Shown piece after piece: positions 46,686 through 58,833 of a stretch of 64,000 nucleotides of DNA. This DNA is from Cunninghamia lanceolata (lineage: Eukaryota; Streptophyta; Pinopsida; Cupressales; Cupressaceae), in assembly GCA_027924645.1 (NCBI GenBank), contig BSBN01000047.1, positions 372,001-436,000 of the forward strand, written 5' to 3'. The notes beneath the pieces are model-generated. The model was not told the origin of the DNA. It was given only the letters and a program-made list of their open reading frames with translations, and ran no database searches. A program made the translations under genes and the position numbers. The first letter of the stretch is position 1. Every line of letters begins with the position of its first letter.

Positions 46686-47735
46686 TGATGCAGAGCGCAC
46701 AGAGGAAGCGTCAAAAACATAACAAAAGACTGTATATACTTCTGTTGACTTGTGATCACTAGTTTCCTTCACCGTCGCTACCGATCGCCTCTTACATCCA
46801 ACACAATGTATATGCGTAATGTATATTTTCAATATACATTCGGGAGATGCATTCTCCACATACATTCAAAACATGCATTTAGAAATTGACCATTGACCTT
46901 CCTTGTATCTCACCAGATGTAATTTTGCAACATACACACGAACATACAATTGTGATATACACACATAAATTATATCCGGTGAAACAACACAAATCTCACG
47001 CCGATGCACTGGGTTACTCCAACTACCCTTCAGGCAAACTACTGCTTCCGACTTAGCTCTTCTTGTTTTTCCGGCCAGACAACCATCGTCTGGACCTTCT
47101 CCGACAGTTATTGTTCTATCGAAGACAAACTCTGCAATGCAGACACTCTCTGCCTTCGCCGAATCCTAGCACATGGAGATGCTAGGCTCGATCAACACAT
47201 CCCACACTCGATCCGACACTAAACATAAACAAAAACAAAACGAACACTAACTATACAAACAGAGCCATTCCACTGATTTCGAAGAAATCTCATCGGTGGA
47301 ATGGCTTAGTAACCCATCCGAATGACAAAATGGAACTAACTACAGTGACACGGTGAAAGAACACAAACAAAACAAGATCTTTTATTTATCTTGGGAACTT
47401 TTGCACTGAAAACAATTCTTCTATCTTCTTACTGTTATTCTACCACAAATCACACCCAATTTCTATATTACTCCTCTTCTTCTATTCACTAAACTATTTA
47501 TACATGTTCTTGTTCTTGACAGTTTGCATCGGTGGGAATGCCAACCGTTTTGCAACTGTCAACCTATTCCGTTACAATGTGTTTGCTCTTCCACTACCAG
47601 ACCCTATGACTTGTCCTATTCCACTTGGACTCACACGTGGCACAAGGCCTTACAATTGATCACATGGACCTTATACAACTCCAAAACATCAAAAGAACAT
47701 GAAATTAATTAAGGTATCTAGGTGCCCCTGCACCA
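46686..47735 (-). repeat. 3' LTR of the chromovirus
   Basis: The + strand starts TGATGCAGAGCGCAC and ends CCCCTGCACCA. It pairs with 52457-53505. Confidence 0.95.
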
Positions 47736-47757
47736 TACTCCTGCGGTGTAAAAGAAC

Positions 47758-49233
47758 TCAAGTCCCTTGAGGAATCAAGTCAGAAATAGTAACCCCATGT
47801 TTGATGATGTCCTCCTCGCTCATCCAGGTAGCATCTTCATCAGGCAAACCATGCCATTTGACCAGATACTGCTTGTAGGTTTTATGCCTGGTCTTCTTCT
47901 GAACTTTGGTGTCTAAAATACATTCTAGCTGCACTGGCTGACTCGGTGGAAGATCAGAAATCCATTCTGCATCCCTTGCTTCTGTCACATCTAAACCAGC
48001 AAAATTGTTTCCTCTGAATGGAAACAGGTCAAACACATTGAAAATGGGTGATAATGCGAAACCTGGAGGGAGTTCAATTTCGTATGCATTAAGCCCAAAC
48101 TTGTGTACAATCTTACATGGACCTATCTTCTTCATAAGAAGCTTCGTGGGCTGTCCCTTCGGAAGCCTTTCCTTCTTCAGATATGCCATCACCAAATCTC
48201 CAACTTTGTATTGGACATACCTTTTCTTCTGATTAGCTCTCTCTTTGTATTTCCCTGTGTTCTTCTGTATAGTTCCTCTGACAACATCATGGATATCTTT
48301 CATACTTATTGCAAAATCTTCTCCTTGTGCACTCTTTTTCTCCATGTTCTGGAGATCCCTGAGCTCCAAAATTCCCCTGGGATGAATCCCATATACAATT
48401 TCAAAAGGACTCTTTCCTATGATCCTATTAACAGAATCATTATATGCAAATTCTGCCTGTGGGATGATCATATCCCATGCTTCTCCATGTTGTTGAGTCA
48501 AACACCTCAAAAGATTACCCAGTGATCTATTCACCACCTCAGTTTGTCCATCCATCTGAGGGTGATATGCTGACGTGAAAGACAATTGGGTGCCTAATTT
48601 CTTCCACAATGTGCGCCAAAAATGTCCCACAAACTTGGGATCTCTGTCAGTAACAATATTCAATGGCAAGCCATGAATTCTTATTATCTCCTTGAAGAAA
48701 AGACCAGCAATATGTGAAGTATCATTAGTACATTTACATGGCACAAAATGAGCCATTTTACTAAACCTGTCAACAACCACAAACACACTGTCAAATCCTC
48801 TTTGAGTCCGGGGAAGACCCAAAACAAAATCCATACTGATGCACTCCCATGGCCTTTGCGGAATTGGAAGTGGTTGATAGAGACTTGCATTTGATGAAGT
48901 CCCTTTTGCCTTCTGACAAATGTTACGACTTTCCACAAATTTCCTGACATCTGTTTGCATCTTAGGCCAGAAGTAAAGCCTTCTCACTTGTTCCAATGTC
49001 TTGTCTAGTCCAAAATGACCTCCAAGACTACCGCAATGTTTCTCTTTTATGATGTTCTCCCTCATGGAACACCTAGGTACACACAGTTGGCTCCCTTTGA
49101 ACAGTAGCCCTTGCTGCAACAAATATTCAAAAAAATCAGAATGATAGGAATCTGAAAACTGTGAACAAACTGCATATATCTCCTTGAAGTCCTCATTATC
49201 CTGATACATATTCTCGAGAGAATCCACTCCCAC
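47758..49233 (-). pseudogene. Chromovirus integrase with C-terminal chromodomain
   Basis: This is the C-terminal part of pol, 491 codons. It has the HHCC zinc region (HFGLDKTLEQVRRLYFWPKM, then CQKAKG), core motifs SMDFVLGLP, VTDRDPKF and GQTEVVN that supply the D, D and E residues, and the GPCKIV...NAYEIELP module. The final 60 residues are a chromodomain (QYLVKWHGLPDEDATWMSEE), known to steer integration to particular chromatin marks. It is separated from RNase H by a frameshift. Confidence 0.9.
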
Positions 49234-49234
49234 A

Positions 49235-50797
49235 CTTTGTAACTAGATTTCCTGTATAATGCACACTCTTCTGCTCAGAGCATCTGCCACCTTGTTAGCT
49301 TGTCCCTTCTTATGTTTGATGAAAAAAGTATACACCTGGAGTTGTTCAACCCACTTCATATGCCTGTGATTTAGTTTCTCCTACGAATTAAAAAAATCAA
49401 AGCATGGTTGTCAGTATAAACAATGAATTCCTTGGGCAAGAGATAATGTCTCCATTTTTCAATGCTTGCACCATTGCATACAATTCTAGATCATATGTGG
49501 AATACTTTCTTTTAGCATCATTCAGCTTCTCACTAAAGAAAGCAACAGGTCTGCCTTCCTGACTCAAGATAGCACCAATGGCAAGGTTACTGGCATCACA
49601 TTCTATAGTGAACAACTTATTAAAATCAGGCAAAACCAAAATGGGTTTCTCTGCTATTTTCTGTTTAAGAATCTCAAAAGATTCATCTGCTGCTCTATTC
49701 CAAACAAACTTAATTTTCTGTCCTCCTTTTATGATATCCAGAATGGGTGTACAAACATGGCTGAATCCCCTTATGAATTTCCTATAAAAAGTTGCCAACC
49801 CATGAAAACTTCTCACATCACTTACTATCCTAGGTGCTGGCCAAGACAGAATAGCCTTTACCTTTTCTGGATCCATTTTCAAATTACCCTGGGATATCAC
49901 AAATCTCAGATATGTGAGTTCTTCCTTCACGAAGACACTCTTCTCCATATTGATCATCAGTTTCTCCTCATGTAGTTTCTTCAACACCTCTTCCAAATGC
50001 TGCAAATGTTCTTCCTTTGTCCTTCTGAAAATCAGAATATCGTCAAGATAGACAACAACAAATTTGCCAATAAAATCTTTCAATACCTCATTCATTAGAT
50101 GCATGAAAGTGCTTGGAGCATTGGACAGTCCAAATGGCATCACCACCCACTCATAAAGACCCTCATTAGTCTTAAAGGCTGTCTTCCATTCATCCCCTTG
50201 TCTAATCCTGATCTGATGGTATCCACTTTTGATATCAATTTTAGAAAAGTACCGAGCTCCACCCAAACAATCCATGAGGTCCTCTATTCTGGGCATAGGA
50301 AACCTATATCTGATGGTGATCTTATTTATGTCTCTTGAATCAGTACATAACCTCCATTTTCCATCCTTCTTGGGAGCTAAAACTGTAGGTACAGCACACG
50401 GACTAAGACTTTTCTTCACCAAGCCCTTATCCAACAGTTCTTGAACTTGTTTAGTAATCTCCTCATTCTGATTAGGTGTCATTTTATAAGCTGGTTTATT
50501 TGGCAATGTGGATCTTGGGATGAAGTCAATCTGATGACTTATGTCTCTCACAGGGGGTAGTGTATTGGGCATATCCTCCACCATGATACTCTTATACTTG
50601 TCTAACAATTCCTGCACTTCCTTAGGGACTTTTTCCTTGCTATTTTTAGACAAATCAGAATTGTCTTTAGGTTTTAGAATCAGAGCATACCCTTGGTTTC
50701 CCTCTTCTTTTAGAGTATGGAGAAACTCTTTCCCACTCACTAACATGATACTTGATCCTACATTCTTGTCTACACCCTCTTCTGGTAAAGGATCCAT
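49235..50797 (-). pseudogene. Chromovirus reverse transcriptase and RNase H
   Basis: The frame 50797-49397 holds reverse transcriptase motifs (KKDGKWRLCTDSRDIN, FSKIDIKSGYHQIRI, MPFGLSNAPSTF, YLDDILIF) and the start of RNase H (ECDASNLAIGAILSQ, STYDLELYAMVQALK). A frameshift near 49445 moves the rest of RNase H to another frame ending near 49235. Confidence 0.9.
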
Positions 50798-50913
50798 CTT
50801 ATACTATCTACCATTCTTGGTGATAACAAAAGAATTGGATTTACCATCATGCTGGGCTTGTACATCATACTGCCAAGGTCTACCTAATAGTAAATGGCAT
50901 GCATCCATGGGAA

Positions 50914-51264
50914 TTAAATATCACACAAAAGTTTATCCCCATATTCCCCTATCTGAAATTCTACCCAAGCTTGTTCATCAACCAAGACTTGTTTCCCTTT
51001 GTTCAGCCAGGGCACTTTGTATGGACTAACATGTGGCAATATTTTCAAATTCAATTTCTCTACCATTTCTACTGACACTAAATTTTCAGTTGAGCCAGAA
51101 TCAACAATTACCTTACACCTTTTGCCAAAAACTTTACACAAAGTTTTGAATAATGTCTTCCTCTGCGGTGGTTCTTGGTTCTGTGGTACCTTCAGCATTG
51201 TCCTTCTCATCATGAGGTTCTCTCCATCTTGTGCTGGAGCTGCGCTTCCCATAGATGAGTTCAC
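50914..51264 (-). pseudogene. Chromovirus protease region
   Basis: The retroviral-type aspartic protease motif reads VIVDSGSTENLVS. It lies between the gag zinc knuckle and reverse transcriptase, where a gypsy protease is expected. Stops separate it from both neighbours. Confidence 0.8.
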
Positions 51265-51334
51265 ACTTTGACAATCTTCTTCTTGAATCAGCTGGCTCCT
51301 TCTATCTCCTCCATAAGAGCTTGAGGCTTTCTCT

Positions 51335-52410
51335 AGACACTTGCCTGCTGTGTGCCTAATTTGGTTACAATTATAACATCTTCCTGTGAAGACATTAGGA
51401 CCTCTGCCTAGTCCACCAAATCTGCCTCTTCCATTGGGTCTCCTTCCTCTAAAACCCCCTCTGGAACCAGATTCTCCACTGTGTTCTTGTTGACTGAACT
51501 CCCCTTGATTCTTCTGGAACTAATTTCTGCCACTGAAACTATTTCTACCTTTGAAGTTCCTTCCACCTCTGCCTCTGTTATGTTGTTCTCCTTTTCTTTT
51601 CTGCTTTTCTTCTACTCTCAGTACCACTTGGAAGCATTTGTCCATGGTTTCTGGTGTCAAGATGGTAATCTCATCTTGTATGCTATATTTTAGGCCATTA
51701 ATATACCTGGCAATTCTTCCCTTTTCATCCTCAGCAAGCCCACACCTTAGAAATAATTTGTGAAATTCCTCTGTGTAGGTGGATACATCCATGTCCTTTT
51801 GTCTGAGGTTCTGCATTTTCCTGTATGTCTGCACTTCATAATCCGCTGGTAGGAACTAAGCCTTGATCCTCTCTACCATCTGACTCCAGGATGAGATCAT
51901 GCTCTTGCCACTCTTCACCCTTTTTCCCTGGGTGTAGTTCCACCACGTGAGTGCAGCACCCTTCAATTTCATCTTTGCAAACTTGACTCTTCTATTCTCC
52001 GGTACCTCCTTGTACTCGAAGTAATTATTCAAAGCCTCGACCCATTCGATGACTTCTTCTGCGTCCATCTTTCTACTAAACATCAGAATCTCCATTCTTG
52101 ATTCAGACGATTCCTTACCAAGTGATTTTATGGCCTCTAGAAATTGTTTCTGATCTGCAGATATATCTTTCTGTCCTGAGGTTGTTTCCTCTTCTCTGTC
52201 TTCTTCTTCTTCTTCATTAGATTCATCATCTAATTTCTTTCCTATCTTTAGTGCCTTCAACTCAGCCTGGAGTGTTTCCTTGATTCCAACCTTGACTCCA
52301 ACCTTAATCATTTCTTCTATCTCTTGGAACTTTTTAAGCACTTCTGCTGTCATCCCCTTTGGAGGCATGGCACTGGCCTCTCCTTCTCTCTCTCTATCTA
52401 ACATAAACAT
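51335..52410 (-). pseudogene. Chromovirus gag
   Basis: The likely start is the Met of MPPKGMTAEVLKK, slightly inside the 52410 frame. A retrotransposon gag capsid pattern follows (FEYKEVPENRRVKFAKMKL ... WWNY). A TAG after ERIKA and another after SGRN interrupt it. The zinc knuckle CYNCNQIRHTAGKC is at about 51380-51338. An Arg/Gly-rich stretch precedes the knuckle. Confidence 0.8.
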
Positions 52411-52441
52411 TCACAGATCTGTCACACACAGAACGTCCAAA

Positions 52442-52453
52442 GCTCTGATACCA
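52442..52453 (-). promoter_or_regulatory. Primer-binding site of the chromovirus
   Basis: On the minus strand it reads TGGTATCAGAGC, three bases from the 5' LTR. Confidence 0.9.
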
Positions 52454-52456
52454 AAA

Positions 52457-53505
52457 TGATGCAGAGCGCACAAAGGAAGAGTCAAAAACTTAACAAAAGA
52501 CTGTATATACTTCCGTTGACTTGCGATCACCGGTTTCCTTCACCGTCGCTGCCGATCACCTCTTACATCCAACACAATGTATATGCACAATGTATATTTT
52601 CAATATACATTCAGGAGATGCATTCTCCACATACATTTAGAACATGCATTCAAAAATTGATCGTTGACCTTCCTTGTATCTCACCCGATGTAATTAGCGA
52701 CATACACACGAACATACAACCGCGATATACACACATAAAGTATATCCAGTGAAACAACACAAATCTCATGCCGATGCACTGGGTTACTCCAACTACCCTT
52801 CGTGCAGACTACTGCTTCTAACTTAGCTCTTCTTATTTTTTCGGCCAGACAACCATTGTTTGGGCCTTCTCTGACAGTTATTGTTCTGTCAGAGACAAAC
52901 TCTGCAACGCAGACACTCTCTGCCTTCACCAAATCCTAGCACATGGAGATGCTAGGCTCGATCAGCACATCCCACACTCGATCCGACACTGAATATAAAC
53001 AAAAACAAAAAGAACACTAACTGTACAAATAGACCCATTCCACTGATTTCAAAGAAATCTCGTCGGTGGAATGGCTCAGTAACCCATCCGAATGACAAAA
53101 TGGAACTAACTACAGTGACACGGTGAAAGAACACAAACAAAACAGGATCTTTTATTTATCTTGGGAACTTCTGCACTGAAAACAATTCTTCTATCTTCTT
53201 ACTGTTATTCTACCACAAATCACACCCAATTTCTATATTACTCCTCTTCTTCTGTTCATTGAACTGTTTATACATGTTCTTGTTCTTGACAGTTTGCATC
53301 GATGGGAATGTCAACCGTTCTGCAACTGTCAACCTATTCAGTTACAATGTGTTTGCTCTTCCACTACCAGACCCTACGACTTGTCCTATTCCACTCGGAC
53401 TCACACGTGGCACAAGGCCTTACAATTGATCACGTGGACATTATACAACTCCAAAACATCAAAAGAACATGAAATTAATTAAGGTATCTAGGTGCCCCTG
53501 CACCA
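52457..53505 (-). repeat. 5' LTR of the chromovirus
   Basis: It is the partner of 46686-47735. The target duplication TTAGG follows at 53506-53510. Confidence 0.95.
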
Positions 53506-54776
53506 TTAGGAGCCATGATTTGCATCACTATTATAGTTTTCATTATTGAATAATGTTGTTTTATTTCCAGATGATGCAGGCTACGAAGACACCTCCCAAT
53601 GATCATAGGGCAATGGAGCATGGTGTGACCTCTGCGATTCATAGCTCCATGCCATTGACAGGGGTATGAGGCAGATTAGTAATTTTAATTTACATTCATT
53701 ATTATAGTTGTTTATTTTTTAAAACTCAAAAGATTATTGATTTGAAGTTTAATTTCTATCTGGATGGTTTCTATAGGACATGACATCACCATTGCCTATT
53801 CCTGCTACTAAGGCAAGTGAGGAGATAGATTATATGGTAGCAGTAAGTGAATATTTTGTTAAATGTTTTATTTTTTATAACATGTAATTTCTATATATTA
53901 ATGTCTATACTTTTTATTGTAACAGCTAAAAATGTAGGAAGAACTAAATAGGAGGAGCAACCCTTGGGTTCGTTGTAGACCACCCACATATCCGTCTCCA
54001 TCCCCTAGAAGATCAAAGGCTGCCCGTGATCTATTCTTTTCACCAGCCAGAGCAGAATGACTTTTTATTATGTTCCTTTGTTGTATGCCTATATGGCATT
54101 TGTGGACATATATTTTGTATTGCATATAGTTGACATTGTATGCCTATATGGCATTCTTGTAAGCCTATATGGCTATTTTGTATATATTTTATACTTATAT
54201 CGACATATATTGATGTATGCCTATATGGATATTTGGTTACTACAAATCTTTTTTATTGATAGCGTCCATACTTGCATTATAAATCCATGTTTGAATGGAT
54301 ATTTGGAGACGGCTACTTCAAATATTTAAAGTCCAATTGTATTACATAGGATGTTTGTTGATCCAATAAGCTAGCTATTGTTATTCAAGTATCACCTAAA
54401 CCTCATTTTGGAACTAAAAAATAAAAGTTGTATTTAAAATAAAAATGAATTATCATGTTAAACAGAAAATATTCATATTCTTTATGAGTTGCTCAATTAA
54501 AAATATTCAAATGAGTATGCTGATCCATATTCTTTATGAGTTGGTCAATTGAAAATATTTCTTAATTTCTTGCTATTATACCATATTGGGATGCAAAGAG
54601 TATGTTTGTTGTTTTGAATAAGATAGTCAAAATCATATGCTTATGAGCACCTGATGACCATTGTGGTTATTAAATGTAATTCCTCTTGCATATAAGGCGA
54701 GGTTATGAGATTACATTGAGTCTTACCTAATTTTAGTATGCAACATAACATTGGGGCTATAGGCTTCCATAAGTCA

Positions 54777-55619
54777 TCAACAATTAAGGTTCAAGGTTGT
54801 CATTGAAGTCAAAGGGTCAAGGTTGTTTGTCATTGATGTCAAGGTTGATGCCATGATGTTGATAAGGTGATATAGTGATTCAAGGTAGGTGATGGTCATG
54901 AGGTGCATGATGTTGTGAATATGGTTTTCATGATAAGGTCTCTCAATTCATGTTGATGCTGCACAAGACATACATGGTTTATATGATGCAAGGTTCATGT
55001 TCATGGTGGATGTGGTTTTCTTCATGCAAGGTTTTGTTATGAATATGGTTTTTAATGATAAGGTCTATCTTGAAAGGTTGATATGATGCAAGGTTCATAT
55101 TCATGGTGGATGTGGTTTTGTTCTTGCAATAAGAAGTTAGAGAAGACACAAGCTTTCATAATCATAATCTTATTGATAGTTAGGGTTTGCATATTGAGCA
55201 TTAAACCCTAAAAACAATCTACTTTTCATAAGACTTTAAAACCCTCAATTGCTTATCGTGTGTAAAGTACACTTTTGTTTTAATTTAATATTGACTTATA
55301 ATCAGAAGTTACTATCACTTAAATCAATCTACTAAAGGGTCTTTATGTCATTAGTTCACCGGCCCTTCAACCTAACTCAACCGACGTCTCTAGTAAACTC
55401 TCATAAGCTCGAGTGCCATATCATAATCGAAGGTCATATTTAATTGATATGAGGGCGAGAAAAAGGATTGGAAGGTTAGTATTTAAAAGGAATTTGGAAT
55501 ACAAAAAATCATCTCTATGTAGTTGAATTTGATGGGCATGCCTTTATAAAAGGCTTAAAAATAGCTTTATGTAGGATATCATGGTATTTGTAGTGTTTGA
55601 AGATTGGAGACAAGTTAGT
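54777..55619. other. Spacer between gene B and the 359-bp repeats; no gene
   Basis: The homology with the left copy stops here, at the point where the left copy changes to its GGYGCC repeats. It contains imperfect direct repeats of ATGCAAGGTTCATGTTCATG with GTGGATGTGG after it (near 54988 and 55087). Confidence 0.5.
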
Positions 55620-58245
55620 GTTTGTAGCTCGGACTATTTTGACATGTTTGGGTACGAAACAAGACCATGCCTAGCCTAAACGTACCCATCTAGACGTGTT
55701 GGAATTGTCATTTTGGCCGCAAAAGGAGAAGAACAAAAGTTACACCCCTTTGCAACTTTACACTGCCTCCTTTTGACGATTTTTGGGGCAACAAAAAAAC
55801 TTTCACCACAGGCAAATGTCTCAGAGATATAAAAAACTGAGAGAGGTTATTGTAGAGGGACCCTATGTGATCGCATTGCCTAGATGGAATGTATCTAAGT
55901 GACACAGTTTCTGAGTAACAACTCGTCAAAGATTGCTACCTTTTTGCACTTTGGACTCTTCAGGGATATCGCCGGTACAATGTAGCTCAGACTGTTTTGG
56001 CATGTTTGGGTGTGAAACAGGACCATGCCTAGCCTAACTGTATCCATCTAGACGCGCTGGAACTATCAATTTGGCCACACAAGGAGAAGAACAAAAGCTA
56101 CACCCCTTTACCACTTTACAATGCCTCCTTGTGACGATTTTTAGGGCAACAGAAAACTTTTCACCATGGCAAAATGCCTTAGAGATATAAAAAACTGAGA
56201 GAGGTTATTGTAGAGGGACCCTACATGATTGTTTTGCCTTAGACAGAATGTATCTAAGTGACATGGTTTCTGAATAACAGATCGTCAAAGATTGCTACCT
56301 TTTTTCACTTTGGACTCTTCAGGGATATCGCTGGTACAATGTAGCTCGGACTGTTTCGACATGTTTGAGAGCAAAACAGGACTATTCCTAGCCTAAACGT
56401 ACCCATCCAGAAGTGTTGGAACTGTCAGTTTGGCCACACGAGGGGAAGAACAAAAGTTACACCCCTTTGCAACTTTACACTGCCTCCTTTTGATGATTTT
56501 TGGGGCAGTAGAAAACCTTTCACCACAGAAAAATGCCTTAGAGATATAAAAAACTGAGAGAGGTTATTGTAGACAAACCCTACATGATCATTTTTCCTTA
56601 GACAGAATGTATCTAAGTGACACAGTTTCCAAATAATAGCTCATCAAAGATTGCTACCTTTTTATACTTTGTACTCTTCAGAGATATCGTCGGTACAATG
56701 TAGCTCGGACTGTTTCAGCATGTTTGGGTGAAAAATAGGACCATGCCTAGTGCAAATATACCCATTCGGACACGTTGGAATAGTCAGTTTGGTCGTATCA
56801 GGAGTAGGATGAAAGTTACACCCCTTTGCAACTTTACACTACCTCCTTTTGACGATTTTTGGGGAAGCAGAAAACCTTTCACCATGGGCAAACGCCTTAG
56901 AGATATAAAAAATTGAGAGAGGTTATTGTAGAGGAACACTACATGATCGAGCTGCCTTAGACAGAATGTTTCTAAGTGAAGCAATTTTTGAGTAACATCT
57001 CATCAAAGATTGCTATCTTTTTGCACTTTGGACTCTTCAGGGATATCATCGGTACAACGTAACTCAGACTGTTTCGACATGTTTGGGCAAAAAATAGGAC
57101 CATACCTAGCGTAAATGTACCCATCTAGATGTGTTGGAATAGTCAGTTTGGTCACATTAGGAGCAGGACGAAAGTTACACCCCTTTGCAACTTTACACTA
57201 CCTCCTTCTGATAATTTTTGGGGCAGCAGAAAACCTTTCACCACGGGCAAATGCCTCAGAGATAGAAAAAACTGAGAGTTTATTGTAGAGGCACTCTACG
57301 TGATCGTGTTGCCTCAGATGAAATGTTTCTAAGTGACATGGTTTTTGAGTAACATCTCGTTAAAGATTGCTGCCTTTTTGCACTTTAGACTCTTCAGGGA
57401 TATTGTCGGTACAATGTAGCTTGGACTATTTTGACATGTTTGGGTGAAAAAAAGGACCATACCTAGCGTAAATGTACCCATCTGGATGCGTTGGAATAGG
57501 CAGTTTGGTCTCGTCAGGAGCAGGACGAAAGTTACACCCCTTTGCAACTTTACACTACCTCCTTTTGATGATTTTTGGGGCAGCAGAAAACCTTTCACCA
57601 CAGAAAAATACCTCAGAGATATAAAAATTGAGAGAGGTTATTGTAGAGGCACTTTACGTGATCACATTGCCTCAAACAGAATGTTTCTAAGTGACACAGT
57701 TTTCAAGTAACATCTCGTCAAAGATTGCTACCTTTTTGCACTTTGGACTCTTCAAGGATATCGTCGGTACAATGTAGCTTGGACTGTTTCGACATGTTTG
57801 GGTGAAAAATAGGACCATGCCTAGTGTAAATGTACCCATCCAAACACGTTGGAATAGTCAATTTGGTCGCATCAGGAGCAGGATGAAAGTTACACCCCTT
57901 TGCAACTTTACACTGCCTCCTTCTGACGATTTTTGGTGCAACAGAAAATCTTTCACCACGGGCAAATGCCTCAGAGATATAAAAAACTGAGAGAGGTTTT
58001 TGTAGAGGCACTCTACGTGATCGCGTTGCCTTATACAAAATATTTCTAAGTGACACAGTTTTTGAGTAACATCTCATCAAAGATTGCTGCCTTTTTGCAC
58101 TTTGGACTCTTTAGGGATATCGTCAGTATAATGTAGCTCGGACTGTTTCGACATGTTTGGGTGAAAAGTAGAACCATGCCTAACCTAAACGTACCCATCC
58201 GAATGCGTTGGAACTGTCAGTTTAGTCACATCAAGAGTAGGACAC
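55620..58245. repeat. 359-bp tandem repeats, right copy
   Basis: The landmark GTAGCTCGGACT or a variant recurs at about 55625, 55983, 56342, 56701, 57060, 57418, 57776 and 58135, a period of 358-359 bp. That gives seven full units, inverted relative to the left copy. Confidence 0.9.
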
Positions 58246-58833
58246 CAAAAATGTAAAAGTTGCTTTGTACAACTTGACAACATTGACACTTTTTTGCAAC
58301 AGGAATCAATGACTCAAACTGACCCCAAATGACTCAAAGTGACTTAAAAACAAATGAAATGGTCTTAGACGGCATTATTGCATACAATTGACTCAATCAA
58401 AACAAAATTTTATTTTTTGACCCCTCTTGGAGGCATGACAACCTAGGTGCCCCTACACCATTAGTGCAATTGAAGTTGATAAAGTTTTCCTAAGACGTAG
58501 GACACCTATGACACCTATTTTCTAGTCTCTATCTACCTAGTTGATATATCATATATACCTAAGACACAATTAGAGACACCTATTATCTATTTAGAAACCA
58601 AGACACCTAGAGACACCTATATTTTATACATTACCTAGATTTTATACATTATTCTAAGGATCAACTTCATCCATCACTTAGGTCTAACCCCATGAAGCAT
58701 AACATGATGATGTAAAAATGTGTATGTGTAAAAATGTAGTAGGAAATAAAAAAAGACAAACCTTACAAATTAATGTGCATACTTACAACTCAATGTAACA
58801 TGACTTTACAAAATTAATATGAATACTTACAAA
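58246..58833. other. Downstream of gene A; LTR-end-like remnant
   Basis: ACCTAGGTGCCCCTACACCA at 58441-58460 resembles the terminal 20 bp of the chromovirus LTR and is followed by TTAG, like that element's target. The sequence before it does not match the chromovirus LTR body, so it may be the end of a related LTR. Beyond it are short repeats of GACACCTA (58500-58620). Confidence 0.4.

Larger units (their letters stand above)
46686..53505 (-). mobile_element. Ty3/gypsy chromovirus (6820 bp) with target duplication TTAGG
   Basis: LTRs of 1050 and 1049 bp flank gag-pol in the order GAG, protease, reverse transcriptase, RNase H, integrase, chromodomain. TTAGG is found on both sides (46681-46685 and 53506-53510). 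The left transposon copy still has the uninterrupted sequence (CATGGCTCCTAACATACAC near 19856), an empty-site match. By eye the two LTRs differ at roughly 5-7% of positions, so it is older than copia B. Confidence 0.95.
45129..54060 (+). pseudogene. Gene B (accessory protein of the transposon), right copy
   Basis: Exons: 45129-45159, 45247-46252, 46350-46418, about 46511-46572, 53571-53663, 53777-53842 and 53926-54060 (stop TGA). Intron 4 contains the chromovirus. The start is intact (MPPRRRAGQR). Exon 2 encodes Pro-rich sequence, a helical stretch with NKRREFREYYADKLSYEDV, and FPIHWSNNQVIRDNFGQRWW. The last exon ends in an Arg/Ser/Pro tail (YPSPSPRRSKAARDLFFSP). Lesions: TAG where the left copy has CAG at 45870, 46017, 46038, 46250 and 53935, TAA at 45798, and a one-base loss near 46148. 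The function is unknown; the basic ends suggest nucleic-acid binding (inference). Confidence 0.7.

Noticed and set aside
55620..58245. CRISPR array
   Set aside because: The repeat is a contiguous 359-bp tandem unit without short repeats and unique spacers, in a plant nuclear setting.
58441..58460. A solo LTR of the chromovirus
   Set aside because: Only the terminal 20 bp match; the preceding sequence does not resemble the chromovirus LTR body, so at most it is a remnant of a related LTR.
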